51,652 nt of DNA from an uncultured Phocaeicola sp. (GTDB lineage: Bacteria > Bacteroidota > Bacteroidia > Bacteroidales > Bacteroidaceae): the NCBI GenBank assembly GCA_948579315.1, contig CAPAOL010000023.1:1-51652 (forward strand), in the 5' to 3' direction. The notes under the pieces are model-generated. The model did no database searches. It was given only the letters and a program-made list of their open reading frames with translations, and was not told where the DNA came from. The stretch's first letter is position 1, and every line of letters starts with the position of its first letter. The position numbers were made by a program, and so were the translations under genes. Below, piece by piece: positions 32,491-39,918 of the stretch.

Positions 32491-32652
32491 CAGTGCAAAG
32501 ATACGGAGTTTTGGCAACTTTGCAAATTATCAACTATTAATTGGTGTTTTTATAACACTAATTAATAGATTAAATCCTGTGTTACAGGTTTGTTAAGAGT
32601 TCTAACCCTTAGCAATCGTAAGAACCCTTGCAAAATAACCTTATATTATTGG

Positions 32653-32720
32653 GCACGGATTGCGCGGATTACGCGGTTGCTTTATGACAGTCATCATTCG
32701 AGGAACCATGTAATCCGTGC
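32653..32720. repeat. CACGGATTAC-type inverted repeat
   Basis: The left arm GCACGGATTGCGCGGATTAC and the right arm GTAATCCGTGC (32710-32720) are reverse-complementary in their words. The rest of the 470-bp gap between the SGNH hydrolase and uvrB holds the second sRNA gene and AT-rich sequence. Confidence 0.7.
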
Positions 32721-32774
32721 ATATAAGCTAATTATGGTGACATACATTGTGTAATATATGAAAAGTGGGAGTTT

Positions 32775-34805
32775 TTATCCCCATTTCTCTTTCATCAAGT
32801 CTTCCAGTTTCAACAATTCGTCACGATATTGTGCAGCTTCAATAAATTCGAGTTTCTTGGCTGCTTCCTGCATCTGTTTGCGAGTACGTTCGATACTCTT
32901 TTCCATTTGCGCTTTACTCATATACTGCACTACCGGATCTGCTGCAATGTTCGGAGTAGAAGGTTCTACATAAGCATGTCTTTCTTTCAGCAATTCATCC
33001 GTCTCTTTGGCATTGCCGAATACTGACAAGTTTCTGGCCTTCTTAATCTGCTGTGGAGTAATTCCGTTTGCTTCATTGTATGCCAACTGTTTTTCCCGGC
33101 GGCGATTGGTTTCGTCAATCGTCAGTTTCATGCTATCCGTCATCCTGTCCGCATACATGATTACCTTGCCGTTCACATTACGGGCAGCACGTCCTGCCGT
33201 TTGCGTCAGTGAACGGTGGGAGCGGAGGAATCCTTCTTTGTCAGCATCAAGAATAGCAACGAGCGATACTTCCGGAAGATCGAGTCCCTCACGAAGCAGG
33301 TTGACTCCGATAAGCACATCATAGATTCCTTGGCGGAGATCATCCATAATCTTCACACGTTCCAATGTATCGACATCACTATGGATATAGTTACATCTTA
33401 CATTATTATTAAGAAGATACTCTGCCAGTTCTTCTGCCATTCGTTTGGTTAGTGTGGTGACGAGTACGCGTTCTTCCTTTTCAATGCGGAGCTGGATTTC
33501 TTCCATTAAGTCGTCAATCTGATTAAGGCTCGGGCGCACTTCGATGACAGGATCAAGCAGTCCCGTAGGACGAATCACCTGCTCTACGACGATACCTTCA
33601 GACTGAATCAATTCATAATCTGCCGGTGTGGCACTGACATAAATTACCTGTTTCGCCATTTCCTGAAACTCTTCGAATTTCAACGGACGGTTGTCCATAG
33701 CCGCAGGCAATCGGAAACCATATTCTACCAGATTGATTTTACGTGCACGGTCTCCTCCGTACATCGCACGGATTTGAGGTACACTTACGTGGCTTTCGTC
33801 AATGACAATCAGAAAATCGTCCGGAAAGAAATCGAGCAGACAATAAGGACGAGTGCCGGCAGCACGACCGTCGAAATAACGGGAATAATTCTCAATTCCG
33901 GAGCAATGCCCTAACTCCCGTATCATTTCCATATCGTAAGTCACCCGTTCATATAGTCGTTTGGCTTCATATTCTTTACCGATAGACTCGAAGAATGCCA
34001 CTTGTTTGGTCAGGTCATCTTCTATTTCGTGGATAGCACGGAGAGTAGCCTCTTTGGTCGTCATAAACAAATTGGCAGGATAAATCTTATAGGCGTCGAA
34101 TGGGGCAATGGTGACTCCTGTGATCGGGTCTACCTCTTCTATACCATCAATCTCATCCCCCCAAAAGGTGACACGGAGCAGATTGTCGGTATAAGCCAGA
34201 TAGATATCCACAGTATCACCTTTAACGCGGAAATTTCCACGGTTCAAGTCAATATCATTGCGGACATACAAACTGTCTACCAGACGACGTAAAAAGACAT
34301 TGCGGTCCATCATCCGTCCCCGTTCTATTTCAATGACATTTTTGTAGAAGTCCGAAGGATTTCCCATACCGTAGATACAAGATACGGAAGAAACCACTAC
34401 CACGTCTTTTCGTCCGGAGAGTAGGGCAGAAGTGGCCGCGAGTCGAAGTTTGTCGATTTCGTCATTGATGGCAAGATCTTTCTCTATATAAGTATCACTG
34501 CTCGGGAGATAGGCCTCCGGCTGATAATAGTCATAGTAAGAAACGTAATATTCTACCGCATTATTGGGGAAGAAACCTTTAAACTCACTATAGAGCTGGG
34601 CAGCCAATGTCTTGTTATGGCTCAAAATCAACGTAGGTTTGTTGATATTGGCGATCACATTGGCTATGGTAAATGTTTTTCCCGATCCGGTCACTCCCAA
34701 TAAAGTCTGTGCGGAAACTCCCTGAAGTACCCCTTCAGTCAGTTGTGCTATCGCTTCCGGCTGATCCCCGGTAGGTTTGTAAGCTGATGTTAGTTCATAA
34801 TTCAT
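32775..34805 (-). CDS. uvrB: Excinuclease ABC subunit B
   Basis: 676 residues, the usual UvrB length. UvrB verifies DNA damage delivered by UvrA and recruits UvrC for incision. Walker A is LLGVTGSGKTFT (about residues 36-46). The beta-hairpin and insertion region has YYDYYQPEAYLPSSDTYIEK. Helicase motifs include IDESHVSVPQIR, YVSATPADYE and QTAGRAARN. The C terminus has the UvrB/C-interaction UVR helix pair (MEKSIERTRKQMQEAAKKLE). uvrA is also in this window, 7 kb away on the other strand, so the pair is near but not in one operon. The gene is divergent from paaK. Confidence 0.98.
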   Translation of the reverse strand: MNYELTSAYKPTGDQPEAIAQLTEGVLQGVSAQTLLGVTGSGKTFTIANVIANINKPTLILSHNKTLAAQLYSEFKGFFPNNAVEYYVSYYDYYQPEAYLPSSDTYIEKDLAINDEIDKLRLAATSALLSGRKDVVVVSSVSCIYGMGNPSDFYKNVIEIERGRMMDRNVFLRRLVDSLYVRNDIDLNRGNFRVKGDTVDIYLAYTDNLLRVTFWGDEIDGIEEVDPITGVTIAPFDAYKIYPANLFMTTKEATLRAIHEIEDDLTKQVAFFESIGKEYEAKRLYERVTYDMEMIRELGHCSGIENYSRYFDGRAAGTRPYCLLDFFPDDFLIVIDESHVSVPQIRAMYGGDRARKINLVEYGFRLPAAMDNRPLKFEEFQEMAKQVIYVSATPADYELIQSEGIVVEQVIRPTGLLDPVIEVRPSLNQIDDLMEEIQLRIEKEERVLVTTLTKRMAEELAEYLLNNNVRCNYIHSDVDTLERVKIMDDLRQGIYDVLIGVNLLREGLDLPEVSLVAILDADKEGFLRSHRSLTQTAGRAARNVNGKVIMYADRMTDSMKLTIDETNRRREKQLAYNEANGITPQQIKKARNLSVFGNAKETDELLKERHAYVEPSTPNIAADPVVQYMSKAQMEKSIERTRKQMQEAAKKLEFIEAAQYRDELLKLEDLMKEKWG

Positions 34806-34940
34806 AGTTAAATCCTAAAAAGTGGAGCAATATTCGGTAAAATAATCGAGATAACAAATCATTTTTCCAAATAAATCCTTTACTTTGCAACATATTAATA
34901 TCAAAAAACAGATTCATACAACTAGTAATACCAGAAACAC

Positions 34941-36239
34941 ATGATTTGGAATGAGAGCATTGAGTGTATGGACCGCGAAAGTCTTCGCAAGATTCAAAGC
35001 ATACGACTCAAGAAAATTGTAGATTACGTCTATCACAACACTCCTTTCTATCGAAAGAAGATGCAGGAAATGGGAATAACACCCGATGATATCAATAGTA
35101 TTGATGATATTGTAAAACTGCCGTTTACCACGAAACATGATTTAAGAGATAATTATCCGTTCGGACTTTGTGCCGTGCCGATGAGCCAGATTGTACGTAT
35201 TCATGCCTCTTCCGGAACGACCGGAAAGCCGACGGTTGTCGGATATACCCGTAAGGACTTGGCCTCCTGGGCGGAATGTATATCACGTGCTTTTACCGCT
35301 TACGGAGCGGGCCGTTCTGATATTTTTCAGGTATCATACGGATACGGACTGTTTACGGGTGGACTGGGAGCACATGCCGGAGCCGAGAATATCGGTGCTT
35401 CTGTTATTCCGATGTCCAGTGGCAACACTGAAAAACAGATCACTTTGATGCATGATTTCGGAGCGACAGTGCTTTGTTGCACCCCTTCTTATGCGCTTTA
35501 TCTGGCAGATGCAATCAAAGATTCCGGTTTGCCACGTGAAGAATTTCAACTGAAAGTCGGTGCGTTCGGTGCGGAACCTTGGACGGAAAATATGCGTCAT
35601 GAAATTGAAGAGAAACTGGGAATCAAAGCATACGATATTTATGGGTTGAGTGAAATTGCCGGACCGGGTGTCGGTTTCGAGTGCGAATGTCAGAATGGCA
35701 CTCACTTGAATGAAGACCATTATTTCCCGGAAATTATCGATCCGAATACTTTGCAACCGGTTGAGCCGGGACAAACGGGCGAGCTGGTATTTACCCACCT
35801 GACCAAAGAAGGTATGCCGTTGCTTCGTTACCGTACGCGTGATTTGACTGCTTTGCATCATGATAAATGTTCTTGCGGGCGTACATTAGTACGTATGGAT
35901 CGTATTTTGGGACGCAGTGATGATATGTTGATTATCCGTGGTGTAAACGTATTCCCGACACAGATTGAATCTGTCATTCTTGAAATGGCAGAGTTTGAAC
36001 CGCATTATTTGTTGATAGTGGGTCGTGAAAACAATACCGATACGATGGAACTCCAGGTTGAAGTACGTCCGGAATTCTATTCTGATGAGATCAACAAAAT
36101 GCTGGCTTTGAAGAAAAAGCTGGGAGGACGTTTGCAAAGCGTGCTTGGATTGGGAGTCAACGTGAAACTGGTAGAGCCTCGCAGCATTGAGCGTAGCGTA
36201 GGTAAAGCGAAACGTGTGATTGATAACAGAAAAATATAA
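34941..36239 (+). CDS. paaK: Phenylacetate-CoA ligase family protein
   Basis: 432 residues, the normal PaaK length. The AMP-binding motif SSGTTGKPTVVGYTRKD is at about residues 90-107, with YGLSEIAGPGVGFEC and TRDLTALHHDKCSCGRTL further on. The reaction joins an aryl acid to CoA with ATP cleavage to AMP. In anaerobic gut bacteria this protein, with a tandem ACT protein as here, is usually found next to indolepyruvate ferredoxin oxidoreductase and serves aromatic amino acid metabolism. Those oxidoreductase genes are not in this window. A 123-bp inverted word repeat separates it from the ACT gene on the same strand. Confidence 0.9.
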   Translation: MIWNESIECMDRESLRKIQSIRLKKIVDYVYHNTPFYRKKMQEMGITPDDINSIDDIVKLPFTTKHDLRDNYPFGLCAVPMSQIVRIHASSGTTGKPTVVGYTRKDLASWAECISRAFTAYGAGRSDIFQVSYGYGLFTGGLGAHAGAENIGASVIPMSSGNTEKQITLMHDFGATVLCCTPSYALYLADAIKDSGLPREEFQLKVGAFGAEPWTENMRHEIEEKLGIKAYDIYGLSEIAGPGVGFECECQNGTHLNEDHYFPEIIDPNTLQPVEPGQTGELVFTHLTKEGMPLLRYRTRDLTALHHDKCSCGRTLVRMDRILGRSDDMLIIRGVNVFPTQIESVILEMAEFEPHYLLIVGRENNTDTMELQVEVRPEFYSDEINKMLALKKKLGGRLQSVLGLGVNVKLVEPRSIERSVGKAKRVIDNRKI

Positions 36240-36240
36240 A

Positions 36241-36356
36241 TAAGTATTAGGTATTAAGTATTAAGTATTAACCATGCGGGTGATTTTGGAACTGCGGTAA
36301 TACTTGTTGCCTAATACCTAATGCTTGTTACTTAATACTTATTACTTAATACTTTA
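36241..36356. repeat. Word-reiterated inverted repeat (word AGTATTA) between paaK and the ACT gene
   Basis: The left arm (36241-36271) carries four AGTATTA/GGTATTA words. The right arm (36311-36356) carries CTAATACCTAATGC, CTTAATACTTA and CTTAATACTTTA, their reverse complements. It fills the gap from the paaK stop to the ACT-gene start. Confidence 0.9.
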
Positions 36357-36362
36357 ATAAAT

Positions 36363-36788
36363 ATGGTAGCAAAGCAACTTTCTATCTTTTTGGAAAATAA
36401 GTCAGGTCGTTTGACGGAAGTGACTGAAGTGCTGGCGAAAGAAAATGTCAACCTTTCTGCCTTGTGCATTGCCGAAAATGCTGATTTTGGTATTTTGCGT
36501 GGAATAGTATCTGATCCGGATAAAGCATACAAAGCTTTAAAAGATAATCATTTTGCAGTGAATGTGACTGATGTAGTAGGTATAAGCTGTCCCAATATAC
36601 CGGGTGCTTTGGCAAAAGTGCTGGGATATTTATCAGACGAGGGTGTATTTATTGAATATATGTATTCGTTTGCCAATAACAATATTGCAAATGTGGTAAT
36701 TCGCCCCAGCAATCTGGACAAATGTATCGAGGTATTGAAAGAAAAGAAAGTCGATCTGCTGGCTGCAAGTGATTTGTACAAGCTGTAG
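36363..36788 (+). CDS. Tandem ACT-domain protein
   Basis: 141 residues made of two ACT repeats. The first is KQLSIFLENKSGRLTEVTEV with LCIAENADFGILRGIV. The second is VVGISCPNIPGALAKVLGYL with EYMYSFANNNIANVVIRP. ACT domains bind amino acids as small allosteric sensors. The position directly after paaK, on the same strand, suggests it senses an aromatic amino acid and acts with that enzyme or its pathway; this is inference from context. The ATG at 36363 directly follows the AT-rich end of the repeat, and no Shine-Dalgarno is seen. Confidence 0.88.
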   Translation: MVAKQLSIFLENKSGRLTEVTEVLAKENVNLSALCIAENADFGILRGIVSDPDKAYKALKDNHFAVNVTDVVGISCPNIPGALAKVLGYLSDEGVFIEYMYSFANNNIANVVIRPSNLDKCIEVLKEKKVDLLAASDLYKL

Positions 36789-36878
36789 ATATAGCAGTAA
36801 ACGATCAACATGGAACGGTAAATAGCTGTGTTGTCTTTGAATGGGATAACACATTTGTTTGCCGTTTTCTGCTATAAA

Positions 36879-36960
36879 AATAGTGACGCTATCCGATGCA
36901 GATAGTGACGATATACTTCACCGATACCGTCACTATCCCGGGCATATACCGTCACTATTT
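36879..36960. repeat. Word-reiterated inverted repeat (word ATAGTGACGNTAT) upstream of bamD
   Basis: Two forward words, AATAGTGACGCTATC (36879-36893) and GATAGTGACGATATAC (36901-36916), are followed by two reverse words, GATACCGTCACTATC (36923-36937) and CATATACCGTCACTATTT (36943-36960). A T-run follows. It lies in the 420-bp gap between the ACT gene and bamD, and the T-run would allow termination of the paaK-ACT transcript. No gene is seen in the rest of the gap, only the bamD promoter. Confidence 0.9.
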
Positions 36961-37157
36961 TTTTTCTGCTTTATAACAAGTTTTTTTCTGCCTTATAACA
37001 AGAAATCTGATGTTTGTTCGTCAGATTTATGTCAATCATGATTTCTGTGTGATTCGTTTATTACCTGCCGTTTACAGTTTGGCGTTTGCAATTCGACGTC
37101 ATTTTCTCTCCTTTTGTCGATGTTTAACGCCTTTTATGTATTAAAAAACACAGATTA

Positions 37158-37189
37158 ATTGCTAAATTCCCGGCGAATAAGTAACTTTG
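37158..37189 (+). promoter_or_regulatory. Promoter of the bamD-rpoZ operon
   Basis: ATTG (37158-37161), close to TTTG, is followed after 20 bases by TAACTTTG (37182-37189). The bamD ATG is 20 bases further downstream. Confidence 0.65.
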
Positions 37190-37208
37190 CGCATTATTTT
37201 TAAATAGG

Positions 37209-38012
37209 ATGAAGAAAAATATCATTATAACTTTGCTTGCGGCGGCTACTCTGACATCATGTGGAGAGTACAATAAATTGCTGAAAAGCACCGATTACGA
37301 ATACAAGTACGAAGCTGCCAAAAACTATTTTGCGAAGGGACAGTATAATCGTTCAGCTACGTTGCTGAATGAGTTGATAACCATTCTGAAAGGAACCGAT
37401 AAAGCGGAAGAGTCTTTGTATATGCTGGGAATGAGTTATTATAATCAGAAAGATTATCAGACAGCTGCCCAAACATTTATCACCTATTTCAATACATATC
37501 CTCGTGGCACTTTTACCGAACTGGCACGTTTTCATGCAGGTAAAGCTTTATTTCTGGATACCCCGGAACCACGTTTGGATCAATCAAGCACTTATCAGGC
37601 TATCCAGCAGTTGCAGATGTTCATGGAGTATTTCCCGAACAGCACAAAGAAGCAGGAAGCGCAGGATATGATTTTTGCTTTGCAGGATAAGCTGGTTTTG
37701 AAAGAACTTTATTCTGCAAAATTATATTATAATTTGGGTAATTATTTAGGTAATAACTATGAGTCTTGTGTAATCACAGCTCAAAATGCACTGAAGGATT
37801 ATCCTTATACCGATTATCGTGAAGAACTTTCTATCTTGATTCTGCGTGCGAGACACGAAATGGCTATTTATAGTGTAGAAGACAAGAAGATGGAACGTTA
37901 CCGCGAAACAGTGGACGAATATTACGCTTTCAAGAATGAATTTCCTGAAAGTAAATATTTGAAAGAAGCCGAAAAAATATTCAATGAATCACAGAAAGTA
38001 ATTAAAGACTAA
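37209..38012 (+). CDS. bamD: Outer-membrane assembly lipoprotein BamD
   Basis: 267 residues. A lipoprotein signal (hydrophobic core, then LTSC with Cys18) anchors it in the outer membrane facing the periplasm. The mature part consists of TPR-like helical hairpins: YEAAKNYFAKGQYNRSATLL, MLGMSYYNQKDYQTAAQTF and QLQMFMEYFPNSTKKQEAQD. BamD with BamA inserts beta-barrel proteins into the outer membrane and is essential in Gram-negatives. Spacing to the next gene is only 14 bp, so it is co-transcribed with the RNA polymerase omega gene. The start follows a clear promoter by 20 bases. Confidence 0.93.
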   Translation: MKKNIIITLLAAATLTSCGEYNKLLKSTDYEYKYEAAKNYFAKGQYNRSATLLNELITILKGTDKAEESLYMLGMSYYNQKDYQTAAQTFITYFNTYPRGTFTELARFHAGKALFLDTPEPRLDQSSTYQAIQQLQMFMEYFPNSTKKQEAQDMIFALQDKLVLKELYSAKLYYNLGNYLGNNYESCVITAQNALKDYPYTDYREELSILILRARHEMAIYSVEDKKMERYRETVDEYYAFKNEFPESKYLKEAEKIFNESQKVIKD

Positions 38013-38026
38013 ATTTAAATAGATTT

Positions 38027-38362
38027 ATGGACTACAAAAAAACGAATGCTCCTGCTACAACAGTAACCCGTGACATGATGGAACTCTGTGCTGATACAGG
38101 TAATGTTTATGAAACTGTTGCCATTATTGGCAAGCGTGCTAATCAGATCAGTGTAGAAATCAAAAACGATCTTTCAAAGAAATTGGCAGAGTTTGCCTCT
38201 TACAATGACAACTTGGAAGAAGTGTTTGAAAATAGAGAGCAAATCGAAATTTCTCGTTATTATGAGAAATTGCCGAAACCGGACTTGATTGCTACGCAAG
38301 AATACATCGAAGGGAAAGTATATTATAGAAATCCGGCTAAGGAGAAAGAAAAACTTCAGTAA
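38027..38362 (+). CDS. rpoZ: Bacteroidetes-type RNA polymerase omega subunit
   Basis: 111 residues. The core NVYETVAIIGKRANQISVEIK is the omega signature (equivalent to the family's xxAxxRAxQL region), and the C-terminal YIEGKVYYRNPAKEKEKLQ is typical of the Bacteroidetes form. Omega stabilises the beta-prime subunit and assists polymerase assembly. The order bamD-rpoZ-DUF4293, with 14 bp and 108 bp gaps, is a widespread Bacteroidetes arrangement. An unrelated small-protein annotation is possible, since omega of this phylum is weakly conserved. Confidence 0.85.
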   Translation: MDYKKTNAPATTVTRDMMELCADTGNVYETVAIIGKRANQISVEIKNDLSKKLAEFASYNDNLEEVFENREQIEISRYYEKLPKPDLIATQEYIEGKVYYRNPAKEKEKLQ

Positions 38363-38470
38363 TTTATTTTCTGACGAAGAATTTGATAGTCAAGTAGTAA
38401 GTGGGATGATTATCCCTACTCCTTATTGCTTGGCTATTATTGTTTAACTCAACTACTATTTAGAATACTT

Positions 38471-38914
38471 ATGATTCAACGAATTCAAACTGTTTATTTA
38501 TTGATTGTTACAGGATTGCTGATTGCAGCTATGTGTATGCCGATAGGTTACTTCATTGATACAATGGGCGAACATCCTTTTAAGGCATTAGGATTGGAAA
38601 TAAACGACGCTTTTCAGTCTACATGGGGTTTATTCGGGATTCTGATGCTTAGTGCTATCGTTGCCGTGGCTACCATTTTTTTATATAAGAACCGTATGTT
38701 GCAGATCCGTATGACGATTTTCAATAGCTTGTTGTTAGTCGGTTATTACATTGCTGCCCTCGCTTTTTATTTTGCGTTGAAGAATGATGCAAATATGTTC
38801 CGGGTAGGCTGGGCATTGTGTTTACCACTTATTTCCATTATTCTGAATATATTGGCTGTTCGTGCTATTGGACGCGATGAGGTGATGGTAAAGGCTGCGG
38901 ATAGATTGAGATAA
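38471..38914 (+). CDS. DUF4293 four-helix membrane protein
   Basis: 147 residues from the ATG at 38471; the upstream open stretch from 38426 is not coding-like. Four hydrophobic helices are predictable: after MIQRIQTVYLLIVTGLLI, then in WGLFGILMLSAIVAVATIF, MTIFNSLLLVGYYIAALAF and WALCLPLISIILNILAVRAI. The C terminus RAIGRDEVMVKAADRLR is the DUF4293 ending. The function is unknown; it is carried in Bacteroidetes after rpoZ. Two strong hairpins follow it. Confidence 0.85.
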   Translation: MIQRIQTVYLLIVTGLLIAAMCMPIGYFIDTMGEHPFKALGLEINDAFQSTWGLFGILMLSAIVAVATIFLYKNRMLQIRMTIFNSLLLVGYYIAALAFYFALKNDANMFRVGWALCLPLISIILNILAVRAIGRDEVMVKAADRLR

Positions 38915-38956
38915 GATATTTTCCTATATTTGGATAATTCGTTAATATGATTAATG

Positions 38957-38993
38957 AAAAGCATCGCTTTAACTCTTCTAAAGCGATGCTTTT
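38957..38993 (+). terminator. Perfect 15-bp hairpin after the DUF4293 gene
   Basis: AAAAGCATCGCTTTA (38957-38971) pairs perfectly with TAAAGCGATGCTTTT (38979-38993) across a short loop, followed by a T-rich tail. It fits an intrinsic terminator for the bamD-rpoZ-DUF4293 unit. Confidence 0.85.
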
Positions 38994-39064
38994 TGCTCTC
39001 TAAAGCTATGTTTTAGCATCTCTAAAACGGGGCATTTACTGAATATTCCTGTTTTAAAGATACA

Positions 39065-39103
39065 AATAAGGCAACTAATTCATTGCGAGTTAGTTGCCTT
39101 ATT
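39065..39103 (-). terminator. Perfect 14-bp hairpin after the PorT-like gene
   Basis: AATAAGGCAACTAA (39065-39078) pairs perfectly with TTAGTTGCCTTATT (39090-39103). Read on the minus strand it ends in TTATTTG, suited to terminating the LysM/PorT transcript arriving from the right. Confidence 0.75.
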
Positions 39104-39176
39104 AAATGAGTATCCCTAAAGTGATGCTTTGTAAATATTTTAAGCTTCTTCTCTCGAAAGGAGGAGGGAGAGGATT

Positions 39177-39911
39177 TTATTTCTTCAAGTCAAATAAGTA
39201 TGTGAGCTTTATGGTAATTGTTCCATGCGCTGCACGGGCGAAATAGTCTTTCTTTGTGGTGCTGTAAAAGTCAGACAGTGCAAAGTAGTAACGACCTTCA
39301 ACGATGAAGCTGCCAGCTTTCTTTGTTCGGAGTTCTACGCCACCGCCACCGGCAATACCGTAGTCGAATTTATTCTGAATCTTAACTCCGTATACGGCTT
39401 TCTGTGTATTGGATAAGGTGTTCATATCAATACCTTTTATTGTTTCCGATTCGCTTATCAGAAAGCTGATTTGAGGACCTGCATGAACAAAGAATTGTAA
39501 TCCTCTGTCTCGTCCGAAAGCAAGATGGGCTAGAAAAGGAATATCAATATAGGTCATTTTGCGGGTATAAGTTTTGCTCGGATCCTTTGAGGTGACTTCA
39601 TATCCGTTATCGTCCAATGATACCGTTTCAAACAATTGATCCCAACCCCTTTGTGATACATTCAATTCGACTTGTGCACCACAAATCATGGCAAAATACT
39701 TCTCGGATATATAACGTGCCGTCACCCCTCCGGTAATTCCCATCAAGCTATTTTGCTTGATACTGGGAGTGAAAGAAACACTGTTTAAGTTGACACCTCC
39801 ATTAACACCTACTGATAAATTGCTGCGTGCTTCTCCAATTTGGGCAGTGGCAGGAAGAGCAAATCCTGTAAGTAGGAGTGTTGCAATCAAAAATGGTTTT
39901 ATCTTTATCAT
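39177..39911 (-). CDS. PorT-like outer-membrane beta-barrel protein
   Basis: 244 residues from the Met at 39911 (MIKIKPFLIATLLLTG, signal ending PATAQ). The longer frame to 39932 overlaps the upstream gene, so the shorter start is chosen. The mature part opens LSVGVNGGVNLNSVSFTP and alternates polar and hydrophobic residues as in an eight- to ten-strand barrel, ending LTYLFDLKK. It belongs to the broad PorT/OmpA-like barrel group of Bacteroidetes. PorT proper serves type IX secretion, and I have no evidence for that here. It starts 7 bp after the stop of the LysM protein, so the two are co-expressed. Confidence 0.75.
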   Translation of the reverse strand: MIKIKPFLIATLLLTGFALPATAQIGEARSNLSVGVNGGVNLNSVSFTPSIKQNSLMGITGGVTARYISEKYFAMICGAQVELNVSQRGWDQLFETVSLDDNGYEVTSKDPSKTYTRKMTYIDIPFLAHLAFGRDRGLQFFVHAGPQISFLISESETIKGIDMNTLSNTQKAVYGVKIQNKFDYGIAGGGGVELRTKKAGSFIVEGRYYFALSDFYSTTKKDYFARAAHGTITIKLTYLFDLKK

Positions 39912-39918
39912 TTTCGTA

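Noticed and set aside
32305..32774. A further gene in the gap between the SGNH hydrolase and uvrB
   Set aside because: No frame has family features; the gap is explained by the sRNA copy, a weak terminator and the CACGGATTAC repeat.
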